Of a DNA stretch of 64,000 nt, positions 1-11,231 are shown piece by piece; the first letter of the stretch is position 1, and every line of letters begins with the position of its first letter. Made by a program: the position numbers and the translations under genes. Origin of the DNA: Jiangella ureilytica (GTDB taxonomy: Bacteria > Actinomycetota > Actinomycetes > Jiangellales > Jiangellaceae); assembly GCF_004348545.1 (NCBI RefSeq), contig NZ_SMKL01000001.1, positions 124,001 to 188,000 on the forward strand, in the 5' to 3' direction. The notes beneath the pieces are model-generated. The model was not told the DNA's origin, made no database searches, and worked only from the letters and a program-made list of their open reading frames with translations.

Positions 1-1769
<1,769 letters not shown>

Positions 1770-1791
1770 CGCCGTCCGCGGAACCCGAGCC

Positions 1792-2091
1792 GTGTTCGTG
1801 GGAACGATCACGTTCGACCTGCTCCTCGGCGACGTCCGCTCGTTGAAGCAGAAGCGCGCCGCCGTTCGGCCCATCGTGGCCGAACTGCGGCGCCGCTTCG
1901 ACGTCGCCGTGGCCGAGGTCGGACACCAGGACCTGCATCGCCGCGCAAAGGTGGGGGTCGCCGTCGTCGCCGGCGACTCCCGGCAGTGCATCGACGTGCT
2001 CGACGCCGTCGAGCAGCACGTCGCGGACCGGCCGGAGATCGAGCTGCTCTCCACCCGCCGGCGGATCCACAACGACGAGGACGAGGAGTAG
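1792..2091 (+). CDS. DUF503 (YlxP-like) small protein
   Basis: This is a 99-residue protein starting with GTG 22 bases after the infB stop. The N-terminus MFVGTITFDLLLGDVRSLKQ and the conserved VAVAEV and LDAVEQHV segments match the DUF503/YlxP family, a small ferredoxin-like fold protein found between infB and rbfA in Gram-positive bacteria. Homologues have been linked to ribosome assembly, but the activity is not established. The tail is acidic (HNDEDEE). Only four bases separate its stop from the rbfA ATG, so the genes are probably cotranscribed. The family assignment is confident; the function is not. Confidence 0.85.
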   Translation: MFVGTITFDLLLGDVRSLKQKRAAVRPIVAELRRRFDVAVAEVGHQDLHRRAKVGVAVVAGDSRQCIDVLDAVEQHVADRPEIELLSTRRRIHNDEDEE

Positions 2092-2095
2092 TGCC

Positions 2096-2602
2096 ATGGC
2101 CGATCCAGCGCGGGCACGCAAGCTGGCCGACCGCATCCGCGAGATCGCGGCCGAGACGCTGGAGCGCCGGGTCAAGGACCCCCGGCTGGGGTTCGTGACG
2201 GTCACCGACGCCCGCATCACCGGTGACCTCCGCGACGCCACCGTCTTCTACACCGTCTACGGCGACGACGAGGAGCGCTCGGCCACGGCCGCCGCGCTCG
2301 AGAGCGTCAAGGGGCTGGTCCGCTCCGAGGTGGGCCGGCGCACCGGCGTCCGGTTCACCCCGACGCTGGAGTTCGTCGCCGACGCCATCCCCGAGAACGC
2401 CGCGAACATCGACGACCTGCTCCGCACCGCCCGCGAGTCCGACGAGCGGGTCGCCCAGGTGGCCGCCGACGCCGAGTACGCCGGCGACCCCGACCCGTAC
2501 CGCAAGCCCGCGGAGGACGAGGTCGACGAGGATCTGGACGACGAGGTCCACGGGGACCTGGATGACGACGGCGACGAGGACGGCGACGACCCTCGTGGGT
2601 GA
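2096..2602 (+). CDS. rbfA: 30S ribosome-binding factor A
   Basis: RbfA binds the immature 30S subunit and helps mature the 16S rRNA 5' end. The 168-residue protein begins MADPARARKLADRIREIAAE and carries the KH-like core RVKDPRLGFVTVTDARITGDLRDATVFY, with FTPTLEFVAD near residues 90-98. It is longer than the usual 120-150 residues because of an acidic tail of about 40 residues rich in Asp and Glu (roughly residues 133-168). Tails like this are common in actinobacterial RbfA. The 3' end overlaps the truB start region, which points to translational coupling. Confidence 0.95.
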   Translation: MADPARARKLADRIREIAAETLERRVKDPRLGFVTVTDARITGDLRDATVFYTVYGDDEERSATAAALESVKGLVRSEVGRRTGVRFTPTLEFVADAIPENAANIDDLLRTARESDERVAQVAADAEYAGDPDPYRKPAEDEVDEDLDDEVHGDLDDDGDEDGDDPRG

Positions 2603-3467
2603 CGTCGACGGCCTCGTCGTCGTCGACAAGCCCGGCGGCTGGACCTCGCACGACGTCGTCGCCCGCATCCGGCGGCTGGCCGGCACCCGCCGCGTCGGCC
2701 ACGCCGGCACGCTCGACCCGATGGCCACCGGCGTCCTGGTCGTCGGCATCGGCAAGGCCACCAAGCTGCTCGGCCACCTGGCGCTGACGGAGAAGGAGTA
2801 CGACGCCACCGTCCGGCTCGGCGCCACCACCGTCACCGAGGACGCCGAGGGCGAGGTGACGGCGACGGCCGACGCCTCCGCCGTCACCGACGCGGCGGTC
2901 GCCGACGGCGTCGCCGCCCTCACCGGGCCGATCCAGCAGGTGCCCAGCGCGGTCTCCGCCGTGAAGATCGACGGCGTGCGCTCGTACCACCGGGTCCGGT
3001 CCGGCGAGAACGTCGATCTGCCGCCCCGCGACGTCGTGGTCAGCCGGTTCGACGTGCTGGCCACCCGGCGCGACGGCCCGTACGTCGACCTCGACGTGTC
3101 GGTCGCCTGCTCGTCGGGCACCTACATCCGGGCGCTGGCCCGCGACCTCGGGGCGTCGCTGGGCGTCGGCGGCCATCTGACGGCGCTGAGGCGCACCGCC
3201 GTCGGCCCCTACCGGCTGGACCGGGCGCACACGCTCGAGGCGCTCGCCGAGGACCTCGTCGTCCTCCCGATCGCCGACGCGGCGGCCGCGGCGTTCCCGC
3301 GCCTCGACGTCGACGCCGCCACCGCGGGCAAGGTGGCGCACGGCATGCCGCTGCCGGCCATGGGCCTCGGCCCCGGCCCCGTCGCCGTCTTCGGGCCGGA
3401 CGGTACGCTGCTCTCGCTGGCGGAGGACCGCGGCTCCCGCGCGAAGCACCTGGCGGTGTTCGTATGA
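2562..3467 (+). CDS. truB: tRNA pseudouridine(55) synthase TruB
   Basis: TruB isomerises U55 in the T-loop of tRNAs. The conserved start DGLVVVDKPGGWTSHDVV is followed by GHAGTLDPMATGVL, whose Asp (about residue 52) is the catalytic aspartate. SSGTYIRALARDLG matches the later conserved motif. Two starts are possible. ATG at 2562 has GGGGA about six bases upstream and gives 301 aa. GTG at 2595 gives 290 aa and overlaps the rbfA stop by eight bases. Either start lies within rbfA, so translation is coupled. The last bases overlap the next gene as ATGA. Confidence 0.94.
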   Translation: MTTATRTATTLVGDVDGLVVVDKPGGWTSHDVVARIRRLAGTRRVGHAGTLDPMATGVLVVGIGKATKLLGHLALTEKEYDATVRLGATTVTEDAEGEVTATADASAVTDAAVADGVAALTGPIQQVPSAVSAVKIDGVRSYHRVRSGENVDLPPRDVVVSRFDVLATRRDGPYVDLDVSVACSSGTYIRALARDLGASLGVGGHLTALRRTAVGPYRLDRAHTLEALAEDLVVLPIADAAAAAFPRLDVDAATAGKVAHGMPLPAMGLGPGPVAVFGPDGTLLSLAEDRGSRAKHLAVFV

Positions 3468-3907
3468 CTGATCGGCAGCAGGTCCACGAGGAGCTCGAGG
3501 CGGAGCTGGCGTTCCTGTGGCGCCGGGTGCGCCGGCTGTCGATCGACCTCGCCCGCCAGGTCGACGAGGGCCTCGAGGCCGCGGCCTACGGGCTGCTGGG
3601 CCTGCTGGCCGACGGCGGCGACGTGCGCGCCGCAGACCTCGCCGACCGGCTCGGACTGGACAAGTCCACCGTCAGCCGCCAGGTCACGCAGATGGAGTCG
3701 CTCGGGCTGATCCAGCGCGTCATCGACCCGCAGGACGGCCGGGCCCGGCTCATCCACATCACCGACGACGGCCGGTCGCGGGTCCAGCAGCTGCGGGCGG
3801 CGCGGGGCCGCTGGTTCGGCGAGGCGCTGGAGCACTGGCCCACCGCCGACGTCGACACCCTGGCCGTTCTGCTGAAACGCCTGAACGAGTCCCTCTCGCA
3901 GGAATAG
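3464..3907 (+). CDS. MarR-family transcriptional regulator (first of two)
   Basis: This is a 147-residue winged-helix protein. The recognition region is about residues 55-85, VRAADLADRLGLDKSTVSRQ, followed by a wing containing DPQDGRARLIHIT. The ATG overlaps the truB TGA, so the gene is read as part of the truB transcript as well as any promoter of its own. A second MarR gene follows after 84 bases, and that gap carries a strong inverted repeat. MarR proteins are usually dimeric repressors released by phenolic or other lipophilic ligands. The likely target is the MarR/exporter pair downstream, with autoregulation possible. The ligand cannot be inferred. Confidence 0.85.
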   Translation: MTDRQQVHEELEAELAFLWRRVRRLSIDLARQVDEGLEAAAYGLLGLLADGGDVRAADLADRLGLDKSTVSRQVTQMESLGLIQRVIDPQDGRARLIHITDDGRSRVQQLRAARGRWFGEALEHWPTADVDTLAVLLKRLNESLSQE

Positions 3908-3926
3908 CCTCGCCCTCCGGAATAAA

Positions 3927-3969
3927 GTTGTGTGCTGCAACCATTGACCATATAGTTGCAGCAGCCAAC
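3927..3969. promoter_or_regulatory. Inverted-repeat operator between two marR genes
   Basis: Two 15-base arms, GTTGTGTGCTGCAAC (3927-3941) and GTTGCAGCAGCCAAC (3955-3969), are reverse complements except at two positions and are separated by 13 bases. Each arm is itself flanked by GTTG...CAAC, so four half-sites are present. The spacer is AT-rich for this genome and contains TTGACC, a possible -35 box. The site ends 22 bases before the second marR ATG, a typical repressor position. Binding by one or both MarR proteins is inferred. Confidence 0.6.
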
Positions 3970-3991
3970 CATCTGAGGCGGTGAGACGAGC

Positions 3992-4450
3992 ATGCGCAGC
4001 GACGTCTGGAGCGAGCTCGTCGAACAGGGGCGGCTCCTGGTCCGCATGGGCCGGCTGCTCACACACCGCCACGTCGAGATCTACGAGGGCGTGGGTCCGG
4101 CGCTGGGCGGGATGCTCGCAACGCTGAGCAAGGAGGGCCCCATGCGGCTGACGGCGCTCGCCGACCGGCTGCACGTGGACCCGTCCGTCGCCAGCAGGCA
4201 GGCGTCCGAGCTCGTGGAACGTGGGCTGGTCGGGCGCCGTCCGGACCCCGGCGACGCCCGCGCCGGCCTGCTCGACGTCACCGCCGAGGGCCACGCGACC
4301 CTGCGGCGCGCCATGGACCGCAGCACGGAGGTCATGGCCTCCGCGCTGTCGGACTGGAGTGACGCAGAGGCCCGGCAGCTGGTCGACCTGCTCACCAAGC
4401 TCAACACCGATCTCCGCGACGACCTCTGCGGGGAGAAGGGACGCGTCTGA
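3992..4450 (+). CDS. MarR-family transcriptional regulator (second of two)
   Basis: This is a 152-residue winged-helix protein. Its DNA-binding helix region LTALADRLHVDPSVASRQAS is followed by the wing RPDPGDARAGLLDVT. It resembles the upstream MarR in length and layout but is clearly divergent in sequence. GGCGG lies a few bases before the ATG. Its stop overlaps the start of the MFS exporter (TGATG), so regulator and pump are translationally coupled. This is the common arrangement of a MarR repressor controlling a multidrug efflux gene. The inverted repeat just upstream is the likely site of autoregulation. Confidence 0.87.
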   Translation: MRSDVWSELVEQGRLLVRMGRLLTHRHVEIYEGVGPALGGMLATLSKEGPMRLTALADRLHVDPSVASRQASELVERGLVGRRPDPGDARAGLLDVTAEGHATLRRAMDRSTEVMASALSDWSDAEARQLVDLLTKLNTDLRDDLCGEKGRV

Positions 4451-6039
4451 TGGCGAACTCCGCCGGTTCCGTCGAGGTACCGCAGGAAACCCCGTCGGCG
4501 ATGACCCACCGACAGGTGCTGGAGGCGATGTCCGGGCTGCTGCTCGCCATGTTCGTGGCGATGCTGTCCGGAACGATCGTCGCCAACGCGCTGCCGCGCA
4601 TCATCGGCGACCTGGGCGGCAACCAGGACCAGTACACCTGGGTGGTGACGGCGACCCTCCTCGCGGCCACGGCCACCACCCCGATCTGGGGCAAGCTGGC
4701 CGACCGCATGAACAAGAAGCTGCTCGTCCAGCTGTCGATCACCGTCTTCGTGATCGGCTCGGTCCTGGCCGGGTTCTCGCAGAACACCGAGTCGCTCATC
4801 GGCTTCCGCGTGCTGCAGGGCCTGGGCCTGGGTGGTCTGCAGGCGCTCGTGCAGATCGTCATGGCCTCGATCGTCAGCCCGCGCGAGCGCGGCCGGTACA
4901 TGGGCTACTTCGGTGCCGTCATGGCCGTCGCGACGGTGGGCGGCCCGCTGCTGGGCGGCTTCCTCGTCGACTCCGAGCTGCTCGGCTGGCGCTGGTGCTT
5001 CTGGGTGGGCGTGCCGTTCGGCATCGCGGCCCTGGTCCTGCTGCAGCGCACGCTCAAGCTCCCGGTCCTGACGGCCACCACGAGGATCGACTGGCTGGGC
5101 GCCCTGCTCATCCCGGGCGGCATCAGCGTGCTGCTCATCTGGGTCACGCTGGCCGGCAAGGACTTCGCCTGGATGTCGTGGCAGTCGGCCGTGTTCGTGG
5201 CCGGTGGCGTGCTGCTGATCGCGTTCGCCGTCGCCGTCGAGCGCCGGGTTCAGGACCCCGTCGTGCCGCCGCGGCTGCTGAGGCAGCGGACCATGGTGCT
5301 GGCGATCATCGCCAGCGTCGCCATCGGCATCGCGATGTTCGGCTCGTCGGTCTTCTTCGGGCAGTACTTCCAGATCGCCCGCGGCTACTCGCCCACGGCG
5401 GCCGGCCTACTCACGCTGCCGATGATCGTCGGCCTGCTGCTGGCATCGACCATCACCGGCCAGCTGGTCACCCGGTTCGGGCGGTGGAAGAGGTTCCTCG
5501 TCGCCGGGTCCGCGCTGATCGTCGTCGGCCTGGGGCTGCTGGGCACCATCGACCACTCCACCTCGCTGGTGCTCATCGGCGTCTACATGGCGATCCTCGG
5601 CGTCGGTGTCGGGTCGAGCATGCAGAACCTCGTGCTCGCCGCGCAGAACGGCCTCGACTACCGCGACCTCGGGGCCGGGACGTCGACGGTGACGTTCTTC
5701 CGCTCGCTCGGCGGTGCGGCCGGTGTCTCCGTCCTCGGCGCGATCCTGGCCACGCACGTCACCGACCTCATCTCCGAAGGGCTGGCGTCGATTCCGGGCG
5801 CCGGCGACGCCACCCAGAGCGGCGGCTCCACGTCGCTGGACCTCACCGGTCTGCCGGAGCCGGTGCGGGTGATCGTCGAGCACGCCTACGGCGACGCGAC
5901 GGCCCTGGTGTTCCTCATCGCCGGCGTCATCGCGCTGATCGCGTTCGTCGCCGTCCTCTTCATGAAGGAGACCTCGCTGCGGACGACGGTGGGCGACGCC
6001 GAGCCGGCGGAGCTGGAGGAGGCCGCCGCGCGGGCATAA
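4450..6039 (+). CDS. MFS drug exporter of the DHA2 (14-helix) type
   Basis: This 529-residue polytopic membrane protein is predicted to export lipophilic drugs by proton antiport. The first helix region MSGLLLAMFVAMLSGTIVANALPRIIGDLGG is typical of the EmrB/QacA DHA2 subfamily. The loop motif WGKLADRMNKK (motif A) lies between helices 2 and 3, and RVLQGLGLGGLQAL (motif B) follows. Length and hydrophobic pattern fit 14 helices with a short charged tail. It is coupled to the preceding marR gene. The substrate is unknown. This marR-marR-MFS block interrupts the usual truB to ribF adjacency and is probably an accessory insertion. Confidence 0.9.
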   Translation: MANSAGSVEVPQETPSAMTHRQVLEAMSGLLLAMFVAMLSGTIVANALPRIIGDLGGNQDQYTWVVTATLLAATATTPIWGKLADRMNKKLLVQLSITVFVIGSVLAGFSQNTESLIGFRVLQGLGLGGLQALVQIVMASIVSPRERGRYMGYFGAVMAVATVGGPLLGGFLVDSELLGWRWCFWVGVPFGIAALVLLQRTLKLPVLTATTRIDWLGALLIPGGISVLLIWVTLAGKDFAWMSWQSAVFVAGGVLLIAFAVAVERRVQDPVVPPRLLRQRTMVLAIIASVAIGIAMFGSSVFFGQYFQIARGYSPTAAGLLTLPMIVGLLLASTITGQLVTRFGRWKRFLVAGSALIVVGLGLLGTIDHSTSLVLIGVYMAILGVGVGSSMQNLVLAAQNGLDYRDLGAGTSTVTFFRSLGGAAGVSVLGAILATHVTDLISEGLASIPGAGDATQSGGSTSLDLTGLPEPVRVIVEHAYGDATALVFLIAGVIALIAFVAVLFMKETSLRTTVGDAEPAELEEAAARA

Positions 6040-6080
6040 TGAACGTAGACAGGCGACATCGAACCCGGGAGAGGACGCTC

Positions 6081-7034
6081 GTGCACCACTGGACCGATCT
6101 GGGCCAGGTCCCTCCCGGGTTCGGGCCGGCGGTCGTCACCATCGGCAACTTCGACGGCGTCCACCTCGGCCACCGTCAGGTCCTGACCCGCATGGTGGCC
6201 GACGCCCACGCGGCCGGCGGCGGCACGCAAGCCGTCGCCGTCACCTTCGACCCCCACCCGCGCCGGCTGCACCGGCCCGAGGACGCGCCGCCGCTCATCA
6301 CCGGCGTGCGCGACAAGCTCGAGCTGCTCGCCTCGACGGGCCTCGACGCCGTCCTCGTGCAGCCCTACACCTGGGAGTTCGCGCGGCAGTCGCCCGAGCA
6401 GTTCGTCCGCCGCTTTCTCGTCGACGGGCTGCACGCCGTCACCGTCGTCGTCGGCCATGACGTCCGGTTCGGCTGGCAGAACGCGGGCGACCTGTCGACG
6501 ATGCTCTCGCTGGGGGCCCAGTACGGCTTCAGCGTCGAGGTGATCGACGAGGTGAAGACGCCTGACGGCGGCCGGCGCTGGTCGTCGACGTGGGTGCGCG
6601 AGCTGCTGTCCCTGGGCGACGTGGGCGGAGCCGCGGAGATCCTGGGGCGGCCGCACCGGCTGCGTGGCGTCGTCGTCGAGGGCGACAAACGGGGTCGCGA
6701 GCTGGGGTTCCCGACGGCGAACCTGTCGGCCTCGGCCGACGGCCTGGTGCCCGCCGACGGCGTGTACGCGGGCTGGCTGTCGGTCGTGACGCCCGGGTCG
6801 CGTGAGCGGCTGCCGGCGGCCATCTCGATCGGCACCAACCCGACGTTCGCGGGGGAGGCGCGGCGGGTGGAGGCCTACGTGCTCGGCCGCACCGACCTCG
6901 ACCTCTACGGCGACGAGATCCTGCTCGAGTTCGTGGAGCGGCTGCGCCCGACGCTCAGGTTCGACTCCGTCGACGACCTCGTCGCCACCATGAACGACGA
7001 CGTCGCCAAGGCCCGGGTCGTTCTCGGCGTCTGA
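6081..7034 (+). CDS. ribF: Bifunctional riboflavin kinase / FAD synthetase
   Basis: RibF phosphorylates riboflavin to FMN and adenylates FMN to FAD. The N-terminal nucleotidyltransferase domain begins [18 protein letters not shown], the HxGH-type motif. The C-terminal flavokinase domain starts near residue 195 with [24 protein letters not shown]. The length of 317 aa is standard. GTG at 6081 is preferred because GAGAGG lies about eight bases upstream. An ATG at 6039, overlapping the MFS stop, would add 14 residues that look unlike the family. In related genomes ribF follows truB directly. Confidence 0.95.
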   Translation: MHHWTDLGQVPPGFGPAVVTIGNFDGVHLGHRQVLTRMVADAHAAGGGTQAVAVTFDPHPRRLHRPEDAPPLITGVRDKLELLASTGLDAVLVQPYTWEFARQSPEQFVRRFLVDGLHAVTVVVGHDVRFGWQNAGDLSTMLSLGAQYGFSVEVIDEVKTPDGGRRWSSTWVRELLSLGDVGGAAEILGRPHRLRGVVVEGDKRGRELGFPTANLSASADGLVPADGVYAGWLSVVTPGSRERLPAAISIGTNPTFAGEARRVEAYVLGRTDLDLYGDEILLEFVERLRPTLRFDSVDDLVATMNDDVAKARVVLGV

Positions 7035-7087
7035 GGTGTCACCAGGGCGACCCGAGGGCTGATTCGATTCGAACTGGGCCGCGCTGG

Positions 7088-7180
7088 TATCCTTGGCGCC
7101 GCCGTCAGAACGGCCGCGGTTTCAGAGTGCACCGGTGGACATGCCCGGTTGCGCCGCGCAACGATTCGACAAGGAGTTCC
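7088..7180 (+). promoter_or_regulatory. rpsO promoter and 5' leader with hairpin
   Basis: A -10-like TATCCT is at 7088-7093, with no convincing -35. The leader then carries a perfect six-base hairpin, GTTGCG-CCG-CGCAAC (7148-7162), ending eight bases before the AAGGAG ribosome-binding site (7171-7176). S15 controls its own translation through leader structures in several phyla, so an autoregulatory leader is plausible here. No known S15-binding motif was matched by eye. Confidence 0.35.
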
Positions 7181-7450
7181 GTGCCGACCGACACGAAGAC
7201 CAAAGAGACCATCATCGCCGAGCACGCCCGCGGCAACGGCGACACGGGCTCGCCCGAGGTGCAGGTGGCGCTGCTCACGCATCGCATCAACCACCTCACC
7301 GAGCACCTGAAGGTGCACAAGCACGACCACCACAGCCGCCGCGGGCTGCTGCTGCTGGTCGGCCAGCGCCGCCGGTTGCTCAAGTACCTGCAGCGGGTCG
7401 ACATCGAGCGCTACCGTGCGCTGATCGAGAAGCTCGGCCTGCGCCGATGA
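7181..7450 (+). CDS. rpsO: 30S ribosomal protein S15
   Basis: S15 is a primary 16S rRNA-binding protein of the 30S platform. GTG at 7181, preceded by AAGGAG, gives an 89-residue protein, the usual length. The sequence [35 protein letters not shown] and the C-terminal half [18 protein letters not shown]...LIEKLGLRR are diagnostic. The conserved [10 protein letters not shown] region is the rRNA contact. It is followed by a large hairpin and then pnp, the widely conserved rpsO-pnp pair. Confidence 0.97.
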   Translation: MPTDTKTKETIIAEHARGNGDTGSPEVQVALLTHRINHLTEHLKVHKHDHHSRRGLLLLVGQRRRLLKYLQRVDIERYRALIEKLGLRR

Positions 7451-7462
7451 GCTGAGGCCGCG

Positions 7463-7494
7463 GGGAGCGGACTCCCGCACCGGGAGCCGCTCCC
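7463..7494 (+). terminator. Long rpsO-pnp intergenic hairpin
   Basis: GGGAGCGG (7463-7470) and CTCCCG (7472-7477) pair with CGGGAG (7481-7486) and CCGCTCCC (7487-7494). This gives a 14 bp stem with one bulged A (7471) and a three-base loop CAC. It starts 12 bases after the rpsO stop and has no clear U tract. It could be an attenuator or an RNase III processing site, as is known for this intergenic region in other bacteria. Confidence 0.7.
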
Positions 7495-7677
7495 TTCGGC
7501 ATATCAGCCGCCGGCATCAACTGAAGACAAGCCCAACCAGTCAGGGCGGCCGACTTGAACGCGGCAGGCCGGTCCTCGGTTGTGGTCCTCGGGCAAGTCC
7601 CGCGGGCTTCCATCGAAGACCGGCGCGTACGAGATCTCATTCGAGCGGCCTCCCGTGATGCTCCAGGAGGACGACCC

Positions 7678-9897
7678 ATGACGGGTCCGCAGATCCACAG
7701 TGCCGAAGCCGTGATCGACAACGGCAGGTTCGGCAGCCACACCATTCGCTTCGAGACCGGCCAGCTCGCGCAGCAGGCCGCCGGCTCCGCCGTCGTCTAC
7801 CTCGACGACGAGACCATGCTGCTCTCGGCCACCACGGTGTCGAAGAACCCCAAGGAACACCTCGACTTCTTCCCGCTGACGGTCGACGTCGAGGAGCGCA
7901 TGTACGCCGCGGGCCGCATCCCCGGCTCGTTCTTCCGCCGCGAGGGCCGGCCCAGCGAAGAGGCCATCCTCACCTGCCGGCTCACCGACCGGCCGCTGCG
8001 CCCGTCGTTCACGAAGGGCCTGCGCAACGAGGTCCAGGTCGTCATGACGGTCATGTCGCTGCACCCGGACCACCTGTACGACGTCGTGGCCATCAACGCC
8101 GCGTCGGCGTCCACCCAGCTCGCCGGGCTGCCGTTCTCCGGCCCCGTCGGCGCCGTCCGGGTGGCGCTCATCGAGGACCAGTGGGTCGGGTTCCCGAGCC
8201 ACTCGCAGCTGTCCGAGGCCGTCTTCGACATGGTCGTGGCCGGCCGGGTGCTGCCCGACGGCGACGTCGCCATCATGATGGTCGAGGCCGAGTCGACCGC
8301 CGAGACGTGGGGGCTGGTCCAGGCCGGCCGCACCGCGCCGACCGAGGAGGTCGTCGCCGCGGGGCTCGAGGCGTCGAAGCCGTTCATCACCGCCCTGGCC
8401 TCCGCGCAGAGGCAGCTGGCCGACGCCGCGGCGAAGGAGACGGCGGAGTTCCCGATCTTCCTCGACTACACCGACGAGATCTACGCCGCCGTCGAGGGCG
8501 CCGCCCGCGACGAGCTGGCCAAGGCGCTGACCATCGCGGCCAAGCAGGAGCGCGAAGAGCGTCTCGACGAGATCAAGGCGTCGGTCAAGGAGCGCCTCGC
8601 CGAGCAGTTCGAGGGCGCCGAGAAGGACATCAGCGCCGCGTTCCGGTCGCTGACGAAGTCGGTCGTGCGCGAGCGCGTGCTGCGCGACCAGGTCCGCATC
8701 GACGGCCGCGGCCTCACCGACATCCGCACGCTGTCCGCCGAGGTCGGCCCCATCCCGCGGGCGCACGGCTCGGCGCTGTTCGAGCGCGGCGAGACGCAGA
8801 TCCTCGGCGTCTCCACGCTGAACATGCTCAGCATGGAGCAGAAGCTCGACACGCTCTCGCCGGAGAAGTCCAAGCGCTACATGCACAACTACAACTTCCC
8901 GCCCTACTCGACCGGTGAGACCGGCCGGGTCGGCTCGCCGAAGCGCCGCGAGATCGGCCACGGCGCGCTCGCGGAGCGGGCGCTGCTGCCGGTGCTGCCG
9001 GCGCGCGAGGAGTTCCCGTACGCCATCCGGCAGGTCTCCGAGGCGCTGGGCTCCAACGGCTCCACGTCCATGGGCTCGGTCTGCGCCTCCACCATGTCGC
9101 TGCTGAACGCCGGTGTGCCGCTGCGCGCCCCGGTCGCCGGCATCGCGATGGGCCTCATCTCCGGTGAGGTCGACGGCGAGCAGCGCTACGTCACGCTCAC
9201 CGACATCCTCGGTGCCGAGGACGCCTACGGCGACATGGACTTCAAGGTCGCCGGCACGCGCGAGTTCGTCACGGCGCTCCAGCTGGACACGAAGCTGGAC
9301 GGAATTCCGGCATCCGTCCTGGCAGCTGCCCTGCAGCAGGCCCGCGACGCCCGGCTCACCATCCTCGACGTCATGGCCGAGGCCATCTCCGAGCCGGACG
9401 AGATGAGCCCCTACGCGCCGCGGATCATCTCCATCAAGATCCCCGTCGACCAGATCGGCGCGGTCATCGGCCCCAAGGGCAAGATCATCAACCAGATCCA
9501 GGACGACACCGGCGCCGAGATCGCCATCGAGGACGACGGCACCATCTTCATCGGTGCCGTCGACGGCCCGTCCGCCGAGGCCGCGCGCACCCAGATCAAC
9601 GCGATCGCCAACCCGACGATGCCCGAGGTGGGCGAGCGCTACCTCGGCACCGTCGTCAAGACGACGAGCTTCGGCGCGTTCGTCTCGCTGCTGCCGGGCA
9701 AGGACGGCCTGGTGCACATCTCCAAGTTGCGGTCCCTCGCGGGCGGCAAGCGGGTCGAGAACGTCGACGACGTCGTCTCGGTCGGGCAGAAGATCCAGGT
9801 CGAGATCGCCGAGATCGACGACCGCGGCAAGCTCGCCCTGACCCCCGTCGTCGACGAGGAGCCCGCAGCCGATGCCGGCGAGGCAGTCGACGCCTGA
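7678..9897 (+). CDS. pnp: Polyribonucleotide nucleotidyltransferase (PNPase)
   Basis: PNPase is a phosphorolytic 3'-5' exoribonuclease that can also synthesise 3' tails. The chosen ATG has a perfect AGGAGG seven bases upstream (7665-7670) and gives 739 aa. Two RNase PH domains flank an all-alpha linker (about residues 245-310). The second RNase PH domain contains [24 protein letters not shown] domain ([20 protein letters not shown]) and an S1 domain ([26 protein letters not shown]) close the protein, which ends [13 protein letters not shown]. It overlaps the next gene. Regulation through the hairpin upstream is likely. Confidence 0.97.
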   Translation: MTGPQIHSAEAVIDNGRFGSHTIRFETGQLAQQAAGSAVVYLDDETMLLSATTVSKNPKEHLDFFPLTVDVEERMYAAGRIPGSFFRREGRPSEEAILTCRLTDRPLRPSFTKGLRNEVQVVMTVMSLHPDHLYDVVAINAASASTQLAGLPFSGPVGAVRVALIEDQWVGFPSHSQLSEAVFDMVVAGRVLPDGDVAIMMVEAESTAETWGLVQAGRTAPTEEVVAAGLEASKPFITALASAQRQLADAAAKETAEFPIFLDYTDEIYAAVEGAARDELAKALTIAAKQEREERLDEIKASVKERLAEQFEGAEKDISAAFRSLTKSVVRERVLRDQVRIDGRGLTDIRTLSAEVGPIPRAHGSALFERGETQILGVSTLNMLSMEQKLDTLSPEKSKRYMHNYNFPPYSTGETGRVGSPKRREIGHGALAERALLPVLPAREEFPYAIRQVSEALGSNGSTSMGSVCASTMSLLNAGVPLRAPVAGIAMGLISGEVDGEQRYVTLTDILGAEDAYGDMDFKVAGTREFVTALQLDTKLDGIPASVLAAALQQARDARLTILDVMAEAISEPDEMSPYAPRIISIKIPVDQIGAVIGPKGKIINQIQDDTGAEIAIEDDGTIFIGAVDGPSAEAARTQINAIANPTMPEVGERYLGTVVKTTSFGAFVSLLPGKDGLVHISKLRSLAGGKRVENVDDVVSVGQKIQVEIAEIDDRGKLALTPVVDEEPAADAGEAVDA

Positions 9898-11224
9898 CGG
9901 CCGCGTGACGACTCCGTCGACGCAGACGTTGTTGGGGGAGGACGACGGCGGACTGGTCCGCCGCACCGTCCTCCCCGGCGGTCTGCGTATCGTCACCGAG
10001 GCCGTTCCGACCGTCCGGTCGGTCGCCTTCGGCATCTGGGTGGGCGTCGGCTCGGTCGACGAGCAGCTCACCGAGGCCGGCGCCACGCACTACCTCGAGC
10101 ACCTGTTGTTCAAGGGAACGCCGAAGCGCACGGCCCTGGACATCTCCGCGGCCATCGAGTCCGTCGGCGGCGAGATCAACGCCTTCACCGCCAAGGAGTT
10201 CACCTGCTACTACGCGCGGGTGCTCGACACCGACCTGCCGTTGGCGGTCGACGTCGTGTCCGACATGGTCACCTCGTCGCTCATCGCGCCGGCCGACGTC
10301 GAGAGCGAGCGCGAGGTGGTGCTCGAAGAGATCGCCATGCGCGACGACGACCCGTCCGACGCCGTGCACGACCTGCTGGCCACCCGCATGTGGGGTGACA
10401 GCCCGCTCGGCCGGTCCATCCTCGGCACGGTCGAGAGCATCACGGGCATGGCGCGCGACACCGTCAACGACTACTACCGGCGCCACTACCTGGCCCGCAA
10501 CATGGTCGTCGCCGTCGCCGGCAACGTCCGCCACGACGACGTCGTCGCGCTGGTCGAGAAGGCGTTCGGCGAGGCCGGCTTCCTCGACGTCGACGACTCA
10601 CCCGCCCCGCCGCGTACGGGCGGGGTGGCGCCGTCGTCCGGCCAGGGCGTCACGCTGCTGCACCGGCCGACCGAGCAGGCGAACGTCGTGCTGGCGGTGC
10701 CCGGGCTGGCCCGCAACGACGAGCGCCGGTTCGCGCTGGGCGTGCTGAACGCCGCGCTCGGCGGCGGCATGTCGTCGCGGCTGTTCCAAGAGGTCCGCGA
10801 GCGGCGCGGCCTGGCGTACTCCGTCTACTCCTACGCCTCGCAGCACGCGGCGGCCGGGCTGCTCGGCGTGTACGTCGGCTGCCAGCCGAAGAAGGTCGAC
10901 CAGGTGCTCGAGCTGTGCCGTACCGTGCTGGCCGACGTCGTGCGCGGCGGCATCACGGCCGAGGAGCTCGAACGCGGCAAGGGACAGGCCCGCGGCGGCC
11001 TGGTCCTCGGACTCGAGGACACCAGCGCCCGCATGAGCCGGCTGGCCAAGGCCGAACTCGTCTACGACGAGCTGCCCAGCGTCGACGAGCTCATCGCGCG
11101 AGTCGACGGCGTCAGCATCGACCAGGTCGCCGACCTCGCCCGCGCGCTGCTGCCGGCGACACCGACGCTCGCGGTCGTGGGACCGTTCGACTCGGCGGGC
11201 CGGTTCGAAGCGGCGCTGGGTTGA
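9872..11224 (+). CDS. M16-family zinc metallopeptidase
   Basis: This is a processing-peptidase-like insulinase family protein of about 450 aa. The inverted zinc motif HxxEH is [13 protein letters not shown] (His73, Glu76 and His77 from this start), with the downstream glutamate in [17 protein letters not shown]. The C-terminal half has the R/Y motif region [20 protein letters not shown] at 9872 overlaps pnp by 26 bases and has GAGGAG ten bases upstream. GTG at 9905, just after the pnp stop, is an alternative. In many actinobacteria this gene follows pnp and precedes dapB; here dapB is about 14 kb away. The substrate is not known. Confidence 0.9.
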   Translation: MPARQSTPDGRVTTPSTQTLLGEDDGGLVRRTVLPGGLRIVTEAVPTVRSVAFGIWVGVGSVDEQLTEAGATHYLEHLLFKGTPKRTALDISAAIESVGGEINAFTAKEFTCYYARVLDTDLPLAVDVVSDMVTSSLIAPADVESEREVVLEEIAMRDDDPSDAVHDLLATRMWGDSPLGRSILGTVESITGMARDTVNDYYRRHYLARNMVVAVAGNVRHDDVVALVEKAFGEAGFLDVDDSPAPPRTGGVAPSSGQGVTLLHRPTEQANVVLAVPGLARNDERRFALGVLNAALGGGMSSRLFQEVRERRGLAYSVYSYASQHAAAGLLGVYVGCQPKKVDQVLELCRTVLADVVRGGITAEELERGKGQARGGLVLGLEDTSARMSRLAKAELVYDELPSVDELIARVDGVSIDQVADLARALLPATPTLAVVGPFDSAGRFEAALG

Positions 11225-11231
11225 TCTGATC

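Noticed and set aside
7060-7080. tRNA-like TTCGATTCGAA sequence
   Set aside because: No acceptor, anticodon or D-arm pairing could be found around it.
7504-10086. 860-codon open frame on the minus strand opposite pnp
   Set aside because: It is a GC-rich shadow of pnp: composition is Asp/Gly/Arg/Leu-rich without motifs, and pnp is certain.
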